DNA of 64,000 nt from Mansonella perstans (Eukaryota > Nematoda > Chromadorea > Rhabditida > Onchocercidae), in NCBI GenBank assembly GCA_037074765.1, contig JBAMDO010000016.1:1-64000 (forward strand), in the 5' to 3' direction. Positions 1-12,300 of this stretch are shown piece by piece. The translations under genes were made by a program, and so were the position numbers. Below the pieces are notes generated by a model that was not told where the DNA came from, made no database searches, and saw only the letters and a program-made list of their open reading frames with translations. Numbering within the stretch: the first letter of the stretch is position 1; the number at the start of each line of letters is the position of its first letter.

Positions 1-63
1 CAAGTACCCTGCGCTACCATCCCGCATCCCACTGACTGTCGAGACCGCGTGCAAGTTACACCT

Positions 64-258
64 TCATCCTTCCGTATTACTGCCAGTCCCCGGCCTTACC
101 GTTATCACCGGTAATGAACAGAGCATTCCTACAGCAATTTGAGACTTCTCTTTGGAAAATGAATGAGTGATCGTCTTCCTTTCTCTCGCTAACGCCAACA
201 ATAGCAATAACGCCAAGCCCGGCCCGTACATTGCTCTAATACGGTTTTCCGGAACCAT
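64..258 (-). CDS. Possible first exon of a secreted or membrane protein, partial
   Basis: An open frame on the minus strand starts with ATG at 258, with a second in-frame ATG at 231. From the second Met it reads MYGPGLALLLLLALARERK, a hydrophobic stretch typical of a signal peptide. A good splice donor (ACG|gtaagg) lies at about 104, so the coding exon would be about 105-258 and the rest of the gene lies left of the window. The first 250 bases are visibly more GC-rich than the following kilobases, which fits an exon. I do not recognise the protein family. An overlapping open frame (189-374) cannot be excluded as the real one. Confidence 0.3.
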   Translation of the reverse strand: MVPENRIRAMYGPGLALLLLLALARERKTITHSFSKEKSQIAVGMLCSLPVITVRPGTGSNTEG

Positions 259-1262
259 TCATAGTCTTTTTTCACATTACGACAATTATTGAATGCACTT
301 TGATAACTAATATGCACTCTATTGGTATTAAATAACAAAATATATCCCAGTTTCAAATGGCCTAATCGCAACAAAATTAGCTCACAGCGTTCGCTATGAC
401 ACTCGTATTAAGAAGCAATTTACTAAGTTTCGGATGAACCAAAGAGCTTTTCCAACTAAAATACTAATTATCATTTATCACTTGATGCTTTTCATAAGGA
501 TAAGATTAAGGGCGACAAGATTTAGAAAATCTAGAAATTTAGAAAATCGCTTTTAATTCGAATAAATTGCATAAAGAAAAAAATCCAAAAGGTTAATTAT
601 ATGAAATGTTTATATTTCTGTTTTTCTACAAATACCATATGTTTGTGAAAAAAAGAGGAAAAGTTTGAACTGAATTAGTACTGTACAGATGATTGCTTCT
701 CCAAGAATTCAGAAGTTAAGTAGTTGTCTTTTTTTTATCAATAAATAAAAATAAACAATGTCCATGTGAAATGTACATCTAAGTATTTTCCTCAAAACAT
801 CTTTCTGATTGAAAAAATTGATTTTTGTGACAGTTCGTGCTATTTTTAAAACGGTGATCGCATAGGCTGATGACCTTTTCCGTGTCATGCATGTATGTGA
901 TAGAGAGAACAAATCTATGCACAATGCAAACAAATGTGAAAATATATTGCAACCATTTCGGATGGATAATAATCCTGACCAAGGTGAATCTCTCCACGAG
1001 AATGACATATGCATATATCATCCCACATATACTTCAGTTTCACTTTAAAAGATCATAAGATTACTTAATTTTGAATAGAGGACAGAAATTTAATAACACT
1101 GGGAAAAATTCAAATGAATTAACAATATAACAAATAGTCACCAAGTTAATAAGAATCTCTAATTCAATAAATTCAATCTAATCTTTAACGCTGCACATGC
1201 ACATATAGAAAGCAAATAAATCAATCAGGTTATTGGTACTAGTTAGTTTCAAATGTTACCCT
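259..1262. other. Intergenic, no feature seen
   Basis: AT-rich DNA with short open frames only. None shows splice-consistent extension or recognisable protein similarity. I see no RNA gene or repeat. Confidence 0.5.
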
Positions 1263-1550
1263 GCTTCCACATCTAGCCTATTAAAGTGTAGTCTTCCACG
1301 GTCTTAATTCGGAAATCTTTTTGAAGAGGATTTCTTGCTTATATGCTTTCAGCAATTATCCTATGTATAGCTACCGCAGCAATTTTACTGGCATAACAGC
1401 TGGTACACCAGAGGTATATCCATCTCGGACCTCTCGTACCAGTCCACGGACAAATAGAAACTGAACTGTCATACGACGTTCTAAACCCGACTCACTATTA
1501 TCGGCGAACAACCGAACCTTTGGGATCTTCTCCAGCTCCAGAATGTGATG
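1263..1550 (-). pseudogene. rrl: Decayed fragment of bacterial 23S rRNA gene (3' domain), Wolbachia-type
   Basis: Read on the plus strand, this is the complement of the last few hundred bases of a bacterial 23S rRNA. Blocks follow in the correct order: gtcttccacgg, tatgctttcagcaattatcc, tagctaccgcagcaat, tggtacaccagaggtat, cctctcgtacc, cgaactgtcatacgacgtt followed at once by ctaaaccc, ggcgaacaaccgaacc, ttctccagctccagaatgtg. The CCTATTAAAGTGTAGTCTTCCACGG stretch resembles the alphaproteobacterial form rather than enterobacterial or nematode mitochondrial LSU. It carries many substitutions, about 30 bases are missing after ctctcgtac, and a smaller deletion follows ctaaacccgactcac. The extreme 3' end and everything 5' of this domain are absent. 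It cannot make a working rRNA and is best read as an old nuclear insertion of Wolbachia DNA. The origin is inferred; the rRNA identity is clear. Confidence 0.85.
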
Positions 1551-3565
1551 ATCAAAACTTTTATGGAATTATTTTATGTTTTTATTTGCATATGTAGAGA
1601 ATATTAATTTAAAATTTATATATTTGAATGGATTTTATTATAGCATTTAACTACGTCAGCTAAGAAGTAATAAATGATTCTTTTTTCAGATGATTTAGAA
1701 AGTTTAGAACTGCAGATGGTAGTTACTACGGGTGGCTGGAGATCAAATGTTTTGAAATATCAACATAACAAATAAAGACTGAATTTAAATCATGGGAAAT
1801 ACATGAAGGTGTAGCGAAATAGTCATAACAGCAGTAAGAGTTATGTAGGATTAATCAAATAACAATATGATCATTAGATATCTAATGGTGTACTGTGGTT
1901 ATGGGGAATATCATGATTACTGCCCTAAATTGTCCATAAATTATTCATTGCATTATGCAAATAATCATGAGAACAATAATGAGTAACATCAGTGGATTAG
2001 TAAGAAAATTGGTGAAATTATGCAGTTCAGTGGTGAAATTTTAAATGTAAATTTGAGTGAAAGCTTGTGAACAAAGTTTTACATTCATTTCAGATTATAG
2101 TGATTTTATTAAACATTAAGGCTCAATTAGAGCTAGGAGTTTGAAATGTTTTAATGACCATTAGGTGGACAGTTTCTGAGAACAGATAATTGTATTACAC
2201 TGTACGATATGTTCATTGAAGAACTAACATAAATCTTTGGGTTATCACACTTTTGTTAAAATGAAAGATTTCATTCATTTTATTTAAGATTCATAGTTAA
2301 AAGTTTATGGGTATGTTATAAAATTGAAATATTATATCAACTGTTCGATTAATTAATAATTTGTAGTTTACTATTGAGTTCACTCATTGGTACTTTGGGC
2401 AATTTGAAATTAGTTGCAATTATAAGCAAATGATCGCTTCTTTCTAGAGTCAGATATATCAACTGGTCATTTTTTTGAGCTGACCCATGCTTTTGCAAAC
2501 CTAATTGTTGAAATATTGTTCAGAAGGGATGTTGATCATCTGCTTATGGGTTGTTTTAACGTCAGTGTACATTTAAAATGGAAATCCTGATCAGGACGCA
2601 TAAGATCTCCTAATAATGTTGTCACATATCGCATGTCCCATGTAAAGCTAAAGTCATGGCAAAATACTGTAAGTTGAGAGTTAAATTAATGTCAGATAAG
2701 AGTGAAAATTAAATTTATATATAAAATTTATCAAATAACAAAATTTGTTCATATTAATTGTTTTTATGGCTAGTATTTCAAAGTAATCTAGTATTTTGGC
2801 ATTTTTAATCTTGTATGAATTACACTATTTTCTGGTATTTCGATCTTATTCGATAATGATAACAATTATAGAAATATTATTTGAATTCTATTCACTTTAA
2901 AATATGAAATTCCATTATAAATGAGTACTACAATGTAATAGTATAGTTTATTTCAAGAAGTCCTCTCTATTCAAACAAACCAATAATTAATTTTAAACGA
3001 ATATTTGAAAAAATTTGAAATTTTGAATATAATCAAATCGATTAAATATATTGCATTGTATTACATAGAACAGTATGACAACATATGTTGGTAACGTAAA
3101 TTAAGTCAATTTTTTTGTCTAACAAATTATTAGTATGTATTTGCATGGGATTAGGGATTTTCATAATGAGTAAGTGATAGCTTGGTACGTGTTATGTAAA
3201 AATTCAGCGCAATAATTTCTTTAAATTTTCAATTATTTATGTATCCGTGCATGGTTCTAAATTTGCTAAATAAAAGAAAATAAGAGCTTATTAAATAAAA
3301 AAAAATTAAAATTACGCTTCTTCAGTGAATTATTTTATACATTTTTTACACTAACAATATATATTATTGCATGGATGAACTCTCACAAATTTTAGCTGTT
3401 CGTAAATATTCGTAAATTTTCGTTTAAAATTTTAAGAAATGTCACGGAGATAAACAAGCATGTATTAGGACATGAATTCATCATTCTATAGTGCAGCGTA
3501 TTAAACATGACTTTCTAGAATACGTAGAAATTGAATTATTATAGCGTATATGATAACCATATTGC
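1551..3565. other. Intergenic, no feature seen
   Basis: About 2 kb of AT-rich DNA between the 23S remnant and COP9 subunit 7. I found no open frame with conserved content, no further recognisable bacterial sequence and no clear repeat. More decayed bacterial sequence could be present but is not visible by eye. Confidence 0.5.
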
Positions 3566-3580
3566 AGCGACTCATCCCTA

Positions 3581-5748
3581 ATGGTTGACGTCTATTTGGG
3601 CAATTTACGGAGTGCAATGAATGCGGAACAAGTTGCCCAGCAGATTTGTTCCATAGTGGAAGCCAGCGATATCCATGCGTTCGCACAGTTTCTGGCAGAA
3701 CCGTCAGTAAACGCATTGCAAAACGATCCAAATTATTGCAAATATTACAATTTGTTGTATCTTTTTGCTTACGGTAAGTAAATTTATAGATGTTGTTGGT
3801 GGAAATTTTAGTGGGAAAATTGTCTTCCAAGATGGTTCGAGAACAACAAATTATTCTGAAATGTAGAATTAATAGAGCAAAGGCTGCTGGGTTGGAAGTA
3901 GTGTTGTCGTGATGAAATTTATTGCTTTTAAAAAAATTTAATTTCGAAGCGTTAGAAGCTTGAACATTTGAATTTATTTTCGTAGTGCGGTAGCAGAAGC
4001 CCTTTTGTGCATTTTATAGATGTATAAGACATGATGAAAACATCGCCTTTAAGTAAACGGATGCTTGAATAATTATTTGTTTTTTTTTTCTGAATAACTT
4101 GTTTGTTGGTTCAATCTCAGTTAACTGTTTAATTTGTTAAATAATTTGCTTGGCAAACTTTATGAGTGCAGAAGAAAATTGTGACCAGATTTTATTAATG
4201 CAACTACGTATGCGATGCAAGAAATTAAATAAATTGATTTAAGTTAATATCATTAATTTCAAATTATTCGGTGAGCAAACGAGAATTCATTGCTTTTAGG
4301 AACGTATGCGGATTCCGTTGCACGTAGGGATCATTTACCTGAACTGAGTGAAACAATGTTATGGAAAATGCGGCAGTTAACGTTGGTAACGATGTGCACT
4401 CGTTCAAAAATTTTCTCGATCGATGATGCAATGCGGGAGTTACAAATCACCGATTTGCAAGAATTCCAACGTCTCTTTATTTCTGCTGTATATGATGGAA
4501 TTATTCAGGTCTTTCATTTCTTCATTGATAATCTAATAAAAATTACAGCATTCTTTCTTCGCAATTCCAGTAATAGTTTCGATCTCTATGGAAAGTATAA
4601 GATGTCACTAGAGCACATCTTATATTTTTATTCTGTGTTGTGACACGATACGGAAAAGTTTTTTATCATAGATCAGTATTAAACGGGATTTTGAAATTAT
4701 GGTGCTTATAGTTGGTGAAGACAATAAAGTTTCTGCTTTTTGCCCATAATCTGCAAGTTTATTAAGTAGCGACTCTCTAGTTTTTTACATGTAACTGTAT
4801 CGATGATACCATCGTAGCTCACACATAGGTAATATTGAGCAGCTTGGTAGATGCGTCTTTATTTGCCAATTCTTTATGTCTTTTTATTGAAGATCAGATA
4901 TATTTAATTCAGTTGTTGTTTTATTATGAGACGATTTTTTAATGAGAGGAGAAAAAAAAAGGTTTAAGTAATACGTGATTTTTTAATTCATGGATGATTT
5001 TTTTCTTTTTACTTGAAATCTTCTGTTACTGAATTTTACAGGGTCGCTTGAATGCTCAAAGAAGTGAGGTCGAGGTTTTTTCATGGAAGAATAGGGATAT
5101 TCCAGATGATGAGTTGGATGACATTTGTCGAGAGTTACACAAATGGATACAGCGATGTACAGATATTAAAGAGGATTTAAGTCAGGTGGCAAAACTCACT
5201 GAAAAAGCTATTACAGAAGCAAATGAACGTGAAAATAAGGTAATCTTCTAAAAACTTTGAGATTGAGAATAAGTTTGTACTTCTGCTGTGTTTCAAACAA
5301 AATGTTCTGAAAGGAGTGTTAAATAACTTCTGTGACAAAGATGGCCCGATTTGGATGGCTTTCATTTTTCTTATCATGGAAGTACATGAAAAACTCTATG
5401 TACTAAAAAAACTCATATTATCGCTCTCTAGGTTTCAGCAGTTACAGAACTCATTATCTGTATTCAAACTCAGAAAAATCAGTTCTATAGTGTAACCGTA
5501 ACATATCATGTTTTAGTGCCTGGAATTCTTAAAATGAAGAGTGAAGTGGGAAGTACAGAAGGCAAGGAATTATTTCCCATGAGTCTAAGGTAATATCTCA
5601 GTCGGCTTCTAAATACTGCACCTTTGTTTTGTAGGTAGCGGAAGAAGCGAAAAAAGTGCAGAAAATGCTTGAAGAAGAAGAAGAGCAACGGATGCCCAAG
5701 GAGTTTTATCGGCGTACAAAAACGCAAAGGGGAAAAAAGCATTGTTAG
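3581..5748 (+). CDS. CSN7: COP9 signalosome complex subunit 7
   Basis: Subunit of the COP9 signalosome, which removes NEDD8 from cullins and so controls cullin-RING ubiquitin ligases in nucleus and cytosol. Exons 3581-3773, 4300-4508, 5042-5239 and 5635-5748 join in frame to 237 residues. The PCI-domain region is conserved: LFAYGTYADSVA, then LPELSETMLWKMRQLTLVTM, LQITDLQEFQRLFISAVYDG and IIQGRLNAQRSEVEV, matching CSN7 of animals position by position. The C-terminus is a charged helix (AEEAKKVQKMLEEEEEQ) with a basic tail; it is shorter than in vertebrate CSN7 (about 265-275 residues). The start is the ATG 14 bases after a splice acceptor (attgcag, ending at 3567), which may be a spliced-leader site. 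The gene runs convergently with WASHC5. Confidence 0.9.
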
Positions 5749-6305
5749 ATTAAAGTTACACCCATTCCTGTAAGTATATTTTCGATGTAAATAAAATTTG
5801 AGTCAAGCTTATGTGGTTATCATAGAACATTTCTTCATCCTTCTATTCTCGAGAAATATCATATTCTTAACCTTCGTTTCAAAATTTGTTGCACCTCGTG
5901 GTTATTTTAAATTATTTGGTGATATTACTTCTGTTTTATGAAGGAAATAACTTATTTATTACATATTATGTGGTATCAGAAATAACTGTAGAAATCCTGT
6001 GAAATCAGGATTTTTCTTGTAATGAAATCAACAGATATTCTTCCACTTCCTGAAAATATTCTGGGAACTTCCTAGTAATTATTTCAAGGATTACGCGGTC
6101 TTAATTTTAACCCTTCATTTTTTTCAACCCGATTCTTACAATGATTTTAATCGTTGTAAGAATCGAGGTATTTTTAAAATAGTACTACAACGTAATCATA
6201 AAATTGATGGTATCTCTGGTTTCCTAAAAAGTCAAAGACTTTGCAATCTTTATAGTTAGTGACTTTCCAGAAGATTAAAAGATTTAAATTAATAATCGAA
6301 GCCGA
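5749..6305. other. Convergent intergenic region between CSN7 and WASHC5
   Basis: Holds the 3' ends of two converging genes. The only structure seen is the inverted repeat at 6130-6165, listed separately. Confidence 0.5.
6130..6165. repeat. Inverted repeat (hairpin) between convergent genes
   Basis: Arms cgattcttacaatg (6130-6143) and cgttgtaagaatcg (6152-6165) pair over 14 positions with a single G-T wobble or mismatch and an 8-base loop. It lies between the stop codons of two converging genes, so a role in 3'-end formation is possible but unproven. Confidence 0.7.
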
Positions 6306-9300
6306 TCAAAATCTTACATTTGGTGGCACAGAAGAATAATGAGCTACAAAACGAATAGTATGCATTAAAGTTGATAGTTTCGTACTTCCCCGTATTGTAA
6401 GTAAAGTTGCTGATATGTAAACATTGCACAGAGCGAAGAATTCTTGCAAAACATTGAACTGTAATAATATACACGCGACACCAGCGCAAAATGCTGATAT
6501 ATCCGTCGAAATGACTTTTTTGAGGACTGCAAAGTTCTAAGTGTAAAATTTCTTAATGAATTAATGCTTCCCAAAGCAAAATTCGAACTATTTTTTCCTT
6601 TATGCACAAAAAATTACTATATGGAAACTTTTTTGGCTATCAATTGCTAGAGAAACATTCGTTAGACAAATAGTAGAATAAAAAAACGAGAAAAATTAAA
6701 TGCAAATTTGAAAATGTTTACCATTGAATTTACCTATAGCAGTCAAAAGCACAAGAAAGATTGTAGGTACTAGCAGTTGTGGTGTCTCTCTTCTTATATA
6801 TATCTGCAAATCAAAAGAATCTGAAATACGGTAGATAAGATACTGATAAACAAAAATCTTGCTGCATTAACAATATCTCTGTAAAACAGTGCAAAAAATC
6901 TGACATGAAACTAACTTTCATGAATGGATCTGTTATAGCGCAACGTTCCAAAAGTACCGATAATTCACGGATAAATGTCGCATCACATTCACCACGATGT
7001 CCACGAATATCGTCAATAACTCCTCTGAAGAAATTGTATTTTATATGAAGCATTAATGTTTGGGAAACATTAAATGATGAATGCATTACTTTCGAATGAA
7101 GATTATTAAGGAAATTATGTTTCTTCTAAAAAGCTCCCCAAATCCTTTTAAGTTTTTTAACGTATCTAGAAAAAATTTCTCAAATTTCTTTCGGAAAGAA
7201 TCAGCTGAAAGGGACAGAACTCATTTAGCGTAGCAACTGCATTGAATATGTTAGATGAATGTTGTCGTAATGCTGACTGATTAACATCCAACATTTGCTG
7301 TCGCAATAGCTGTAAGTGACCAATCTAAAATAAGCTGTTTTGCTAACTTGTTTCATGTCTGAATGGACAGTTATGTAACAGGAAATAAATAGAATAAGGA
7401 ATGAAAATAGCGGTAAGACCAATTATTCGGGTTTTCTGGCACCAAACTTTTTATTAATTAGCGCATGATGTATCACTAAAACTGTAACTCTCTGTTGTGA
7501 ATTACTGCATATCAAGACACGTAATATCATCCATGCAAAATAGCACTTATAATCACTTGTATGGCATTATAAAATAGTTTCTAAAGCGAATATATAATAC
7601 AATATTACCACTCAATTAAAGATCGAACTGATGAGGAAATAAAATGAAACATGCCTTACTAACAGTAGCAATAAATTGCGATGAATTCGGCAAGAATTTT
7701 GATAAAGCACAATCGAAAATTTTCAATCTTCCAGAAACCGCTACATCTTTCACCAATGCAATGTCATTTAACACTGAATTCATTAAAGGACACAATATTT
7801 CCGAAATTTGTTTGCATAACGTGTACAAATATTTTACGATGTTAAATGACGCAATCCGATCAAGCGCATACAAAGCCATTGGTGAAAGAGCTTCCTGGAA
7901 AGAACAGACTTTTTCACAGTTCTTATTTTAAATAACAAAAGCTCGTATTACCCAAATATTATTAGAGTTGGAAATATTTGAAATTATATGAGAATTATGT
8001 AAGCATATCGTCTTTTGCTAATTTTAATTATATATACACCGATAATATAACAGTTCTGACAAGTCAAATAGGAAATTTCCGTACTAACCTTTTAGAATTT
8101 CACCACTTTTAACTACAATTGCTAAATGTGATTTAATAAATATTCTATTACATATAAACTAGTTCATTTTAAATAACCTGCACAGCATTTAGAGATTCAT
8201 TCGACAAAACCGTTTTTTTAGTCTTTAAATCACACCATATTCTCATTGAATTTACAAAATAAGATGATCTGAAAAAAATCATGAGTTATAATTTGAAATT
8301 AAAATCCTGATTCCAAACTTGGAGATTAATTTTTACCATTTTTAAAAAGTGATTTTTGTAACTATCTTAATATCAATACCAATCTTACTTTGGATCTGAT
8401 GAATTCAAAATTCGACTATATAAGCGATGTAGAGGGGTTAATGATCCTTCAAATGCTAGAATATTTGGAATAGGCGCTGATCTGGATTGATATAAGCTTT
8501 CCTCTTCACTTATCTGCAGTGCGTTGCTTTACTTATTAACCTCAATCAACAAATACAGATTTTAAATGGAGAAAAAGATTCCAAAAAATCTTTATCGCAT
8601 TTTCTGGGCGTCAAGTGCGCTGTTTTTTAATTAAAACAATTAAAAAACTTGGAGCTTTTTTTGATTAAACAAAAAAACGAACTGGATGTTGCAAAAAGGC
8701 GTTACATTCTTTCTCAACCATATATCCTATTACGCGAGCCAATTCATTCTGCCATATTACAGGTCCATTAATAGCAATATGTTCACACATATAAACAAAA
8801 GCTCCACGTAAGTGAGCAAAGTGATTCTTCAATTGAGTCAAAAAATCATCCAAAAGCAAATCGGAACTTAACTGCGAACACAATGTTGTACAAATCCGAC
8901 CTACTAATTCCCTAAAATGAAAAATTTTTCCTTCATTAAATTTATAAATGATTTAAAATTATTCCATAACCAATAGGTGATAATACAATTGTGATATCAT
9001 CCGGAAGAAAATACAAACTTCCTAATTCCATCTAGGAGAAGATTTGATGGATCTACTCGAAGTGACCCAAGTGATGTCAACTGCATGGTTGAAATACCAG
9101 AGGAAAGCATTGAGATTGAATGTGTAATAGCAGCAAGCTGCAAACGGCGTTCTGAATCCGCAAATTGACGAATATCAGTTTTATTGATAAAACGTCCTTT
9201 CGGTGGGCTTAACAGGCTGGCTACTTTATCCAGCAGTGCAAACAGCGAACAAGGAACAGCCTGCAGATGATTATCTGTATATGAAAGAAGATTTAAAACT

Positions 9301-12300
9301 TAAATTTTGTTTTTTATTTAGATTTTATTTTCATTTACTATTCCTATTCATTCTCTAATTTCACATAAAAAAATGCAAATATAATAAAAAAAACATATGC
9401 AGTAATTTTTAAATCCTTGATGAACGAAAAAGCTTCATTCACCAGCAGATATGAGCAATAAATATAGTAATCGAAAAATACACAGATAATTAAATGACAA
9501 GAGAACCACTCGTACTTGAAGAATTTTGCGCAACCTTGCTTCAATCAGGCGCGAATAACACATTGATATGGACGATATCCTTTCAGGTGTATCCAGACGT
9601 TCCAATGTTGAGTTAATTGAGCCAGCCATTTTGACAAACAGTGAACGTATTGGAAGTGGATCGACTTTCACCAAATTTTTCATATTTTCAGTCCATCTAC
9701 AAAAACCATTCTATTAGATTTGAAAAATTTGAGAAAAAAACTTGACAAAACTAATTGAATCCATATTTCCTATTTAAAATTCAAGTGCGTGAATCAAAAT
9801 AGTACTTGATATAAATTTATAAAACATCTTTCTGTTGGATACTGTTTTGAATATAAACAACTTTAAAGAAATTACATTTAAACCAAAATAAAATGACTAT
9901 TAGTAAAACACAATTAAAATCAAAAAAATACTGGTTAGTAATTGCCCATCCATACGCAAAATTTGTTGATGAATCCATTTTTTTCAAAAATGCTTCATCG
10001 AACGTACAATAGTGCAATAATGTAGTCAATAAAATTTGAGCATTTTGTAGATATTGTGAAACTGCAACTATTCCTGATAGGTCATGCATATCGCTCACCT
10101 GTAGGTCACAAATTTTAATAGACTGAACTTAGATCCACAAATATATATATGGTGTACTTTTTGAGTGAATAGCTTTCAAATGTTATCCTCGTAGAATTTG
10201 ACACTTATGAAAGAGATTGGAAAAAATTTCTGTAGCAAACATCTATCGTAAATTAAAAGCAAAGCTCCTTTAACATATAAATTATTTAAAAAACAATGAC
10301 ATATCGCAAAAATTAGACATATGGCTGTGAATATGACAAGTGGGAACCAGTGGAATGATGTACAGAAGAAATTATTCATCAGTGGATTACATAAAAGTTA
10401 GAAGGATGACAAAATGCAAAAACCTGGTCCAGTCGGCTTTTCAATTCTGAAATCAAAGCAGACGCATCTCCATTAGAAATATCTAAATCCTCAATGGTTT
10501 TCTTCAGCAGCAAAAGCCATGACCTTAACTTTTCTGCAAGAAAATTACTTTGTAATCCAAACATTCATCATAAGCAAAGTGCTCACTTCTAAAAGCAATC
10601 CTTTATAAGCAAATTGATTAACTGCACGATAAGGGAAATTTTTCTCCCCTAAATTTCAGTGGTTAAAATTGCAAAAGACGGTGCAAGAAGCAAAATCATT
10701 CAAAGCATAACAAATACCATTTTTTTTGATCTTTTGCAAAGGTAATTCGTTTGCAAAAAGTTCGGCTACTTGAATGACATGATCACATATTTCGTCTTTA
10801 AGTCTTTGGACATTTTTATCCTTGTTGTCCAGAAACGATCTCGCAATCTAAAAATCCAAAGAACTGCACGAGTAAAACATATATAAGACGTGTACAAGAT
10901 ATATACGAAAATCCAAGGGTCAAAAACAAAAATCAGATACAAAAGATTTTCAAAAAGGTAATATCTTATCCTTTCAAAAAAAAAATAACTTTATAATTAA
11001 GAAAAATTAACACATGTAAAAGCGGATTTTCAAATTTAGAAAATAACGGACAAAACTTCCAATGCAGAGAACACAACTAATTTGGAAAGATTTTAATTCA
11101 AAATTTCTCAACAAATTCATAGTTTGCCGTTACTGATAAAATCTCACTTCTTTAAAACCATATTCAAATATTGAAACTTCGAGCAGTTTACTGAACACAT
11201 CAAGCGAAGATGAAGCAATTTGACTGTTCACAATGTCACAAAGTTGTCCGGCACGTTTGCAGCATTTTTCGGGTTTATCTGGAAGAAAGCGTGGAAAAAA
11301 AATTATGAGAATGATTACAATATGAGGTAAGGAATGGTAAACATCGATAAAAAGACAGCAATAAGCCTTACAGGCATGCAATATAATCCACTCGAGATGC
11401 TTATTTGAAACAGCTAATAAGCCAGCAAATAAAATGACATCGGCCACCGAAAACTTGGCGGTGTGTGGAAATGATGCCGTTTTCAGAGCAGATATATGGC
11501 CAGCAGTCAAGTGTTTTACTATCTGAGTACTAATTGCATGCTGCAGTGCATTACTTGCTGCTTTATAATGATCCCAAGCATCCAGCATATTCATTATTAT
11601 TCCCATGTGTAAATGCACCACCTAAAATCAACTTATCTGCATATTTTAAAAGAAGTTCTAGCAATTTGAAAGCTTAGTATGAATAAGCCAGTTGAATTCA
11701 ACGTTCAGAAAAGGTTTAAATACACAAACTGCAAAAAATAAAACCATTTCTTCTATAACATTACCAAAAGCGCGAGAAACGAAGAAGAATGGCAGATCTT
11801 AAATAATCTAATTTGACCAATACGGTATTTATATCACAAAAAAAAGTACTCCAGTGTGAAGTAGATGAACTTCCATTACTTTTTTAGATCTTGAAAGCAA
11901 AAATTGAAACTGCCATTTTTCATAGCTTAAATATTTGAATATTTACCACGAAACGGTACCAATTAATCATTACTAAATATTGAATTCACTGAATTTATTT
12001 CTTTGAAAACATACCCATTCCTCGGTGAAAAATGTATCTACAATATTGCGCATAACAATATGATCCGAATGTAGCAACGCAGGAGAAAAGAAAAGGCAAA
12101 CAGAAAGAAATGCTCGTTGATAACGTGAAGCACGAATGCCTCTTCGGGAAAGTTCATGTGGTATAAGTTCTTCCTGAAAAAGAAAAAACACTGGTCTAAG
12201 CTTCAAATTAGAAATGAATGAACTATAAATGAGATATATCATTTCAATTCATATTAACCTCCATCAAGTAGTTATTGGTGTTACAACAAGGCAGAAAAAA

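Noticed and set aside
1263..1550. Mitochondrial LSU rRNA (numt) as source of the rRNA-like segment
   Set aside because: Nematode mitochondrial rRNA is very reduced and divergent; the long matches are to bacterial-type 23S, with alphaproteobacterial features.
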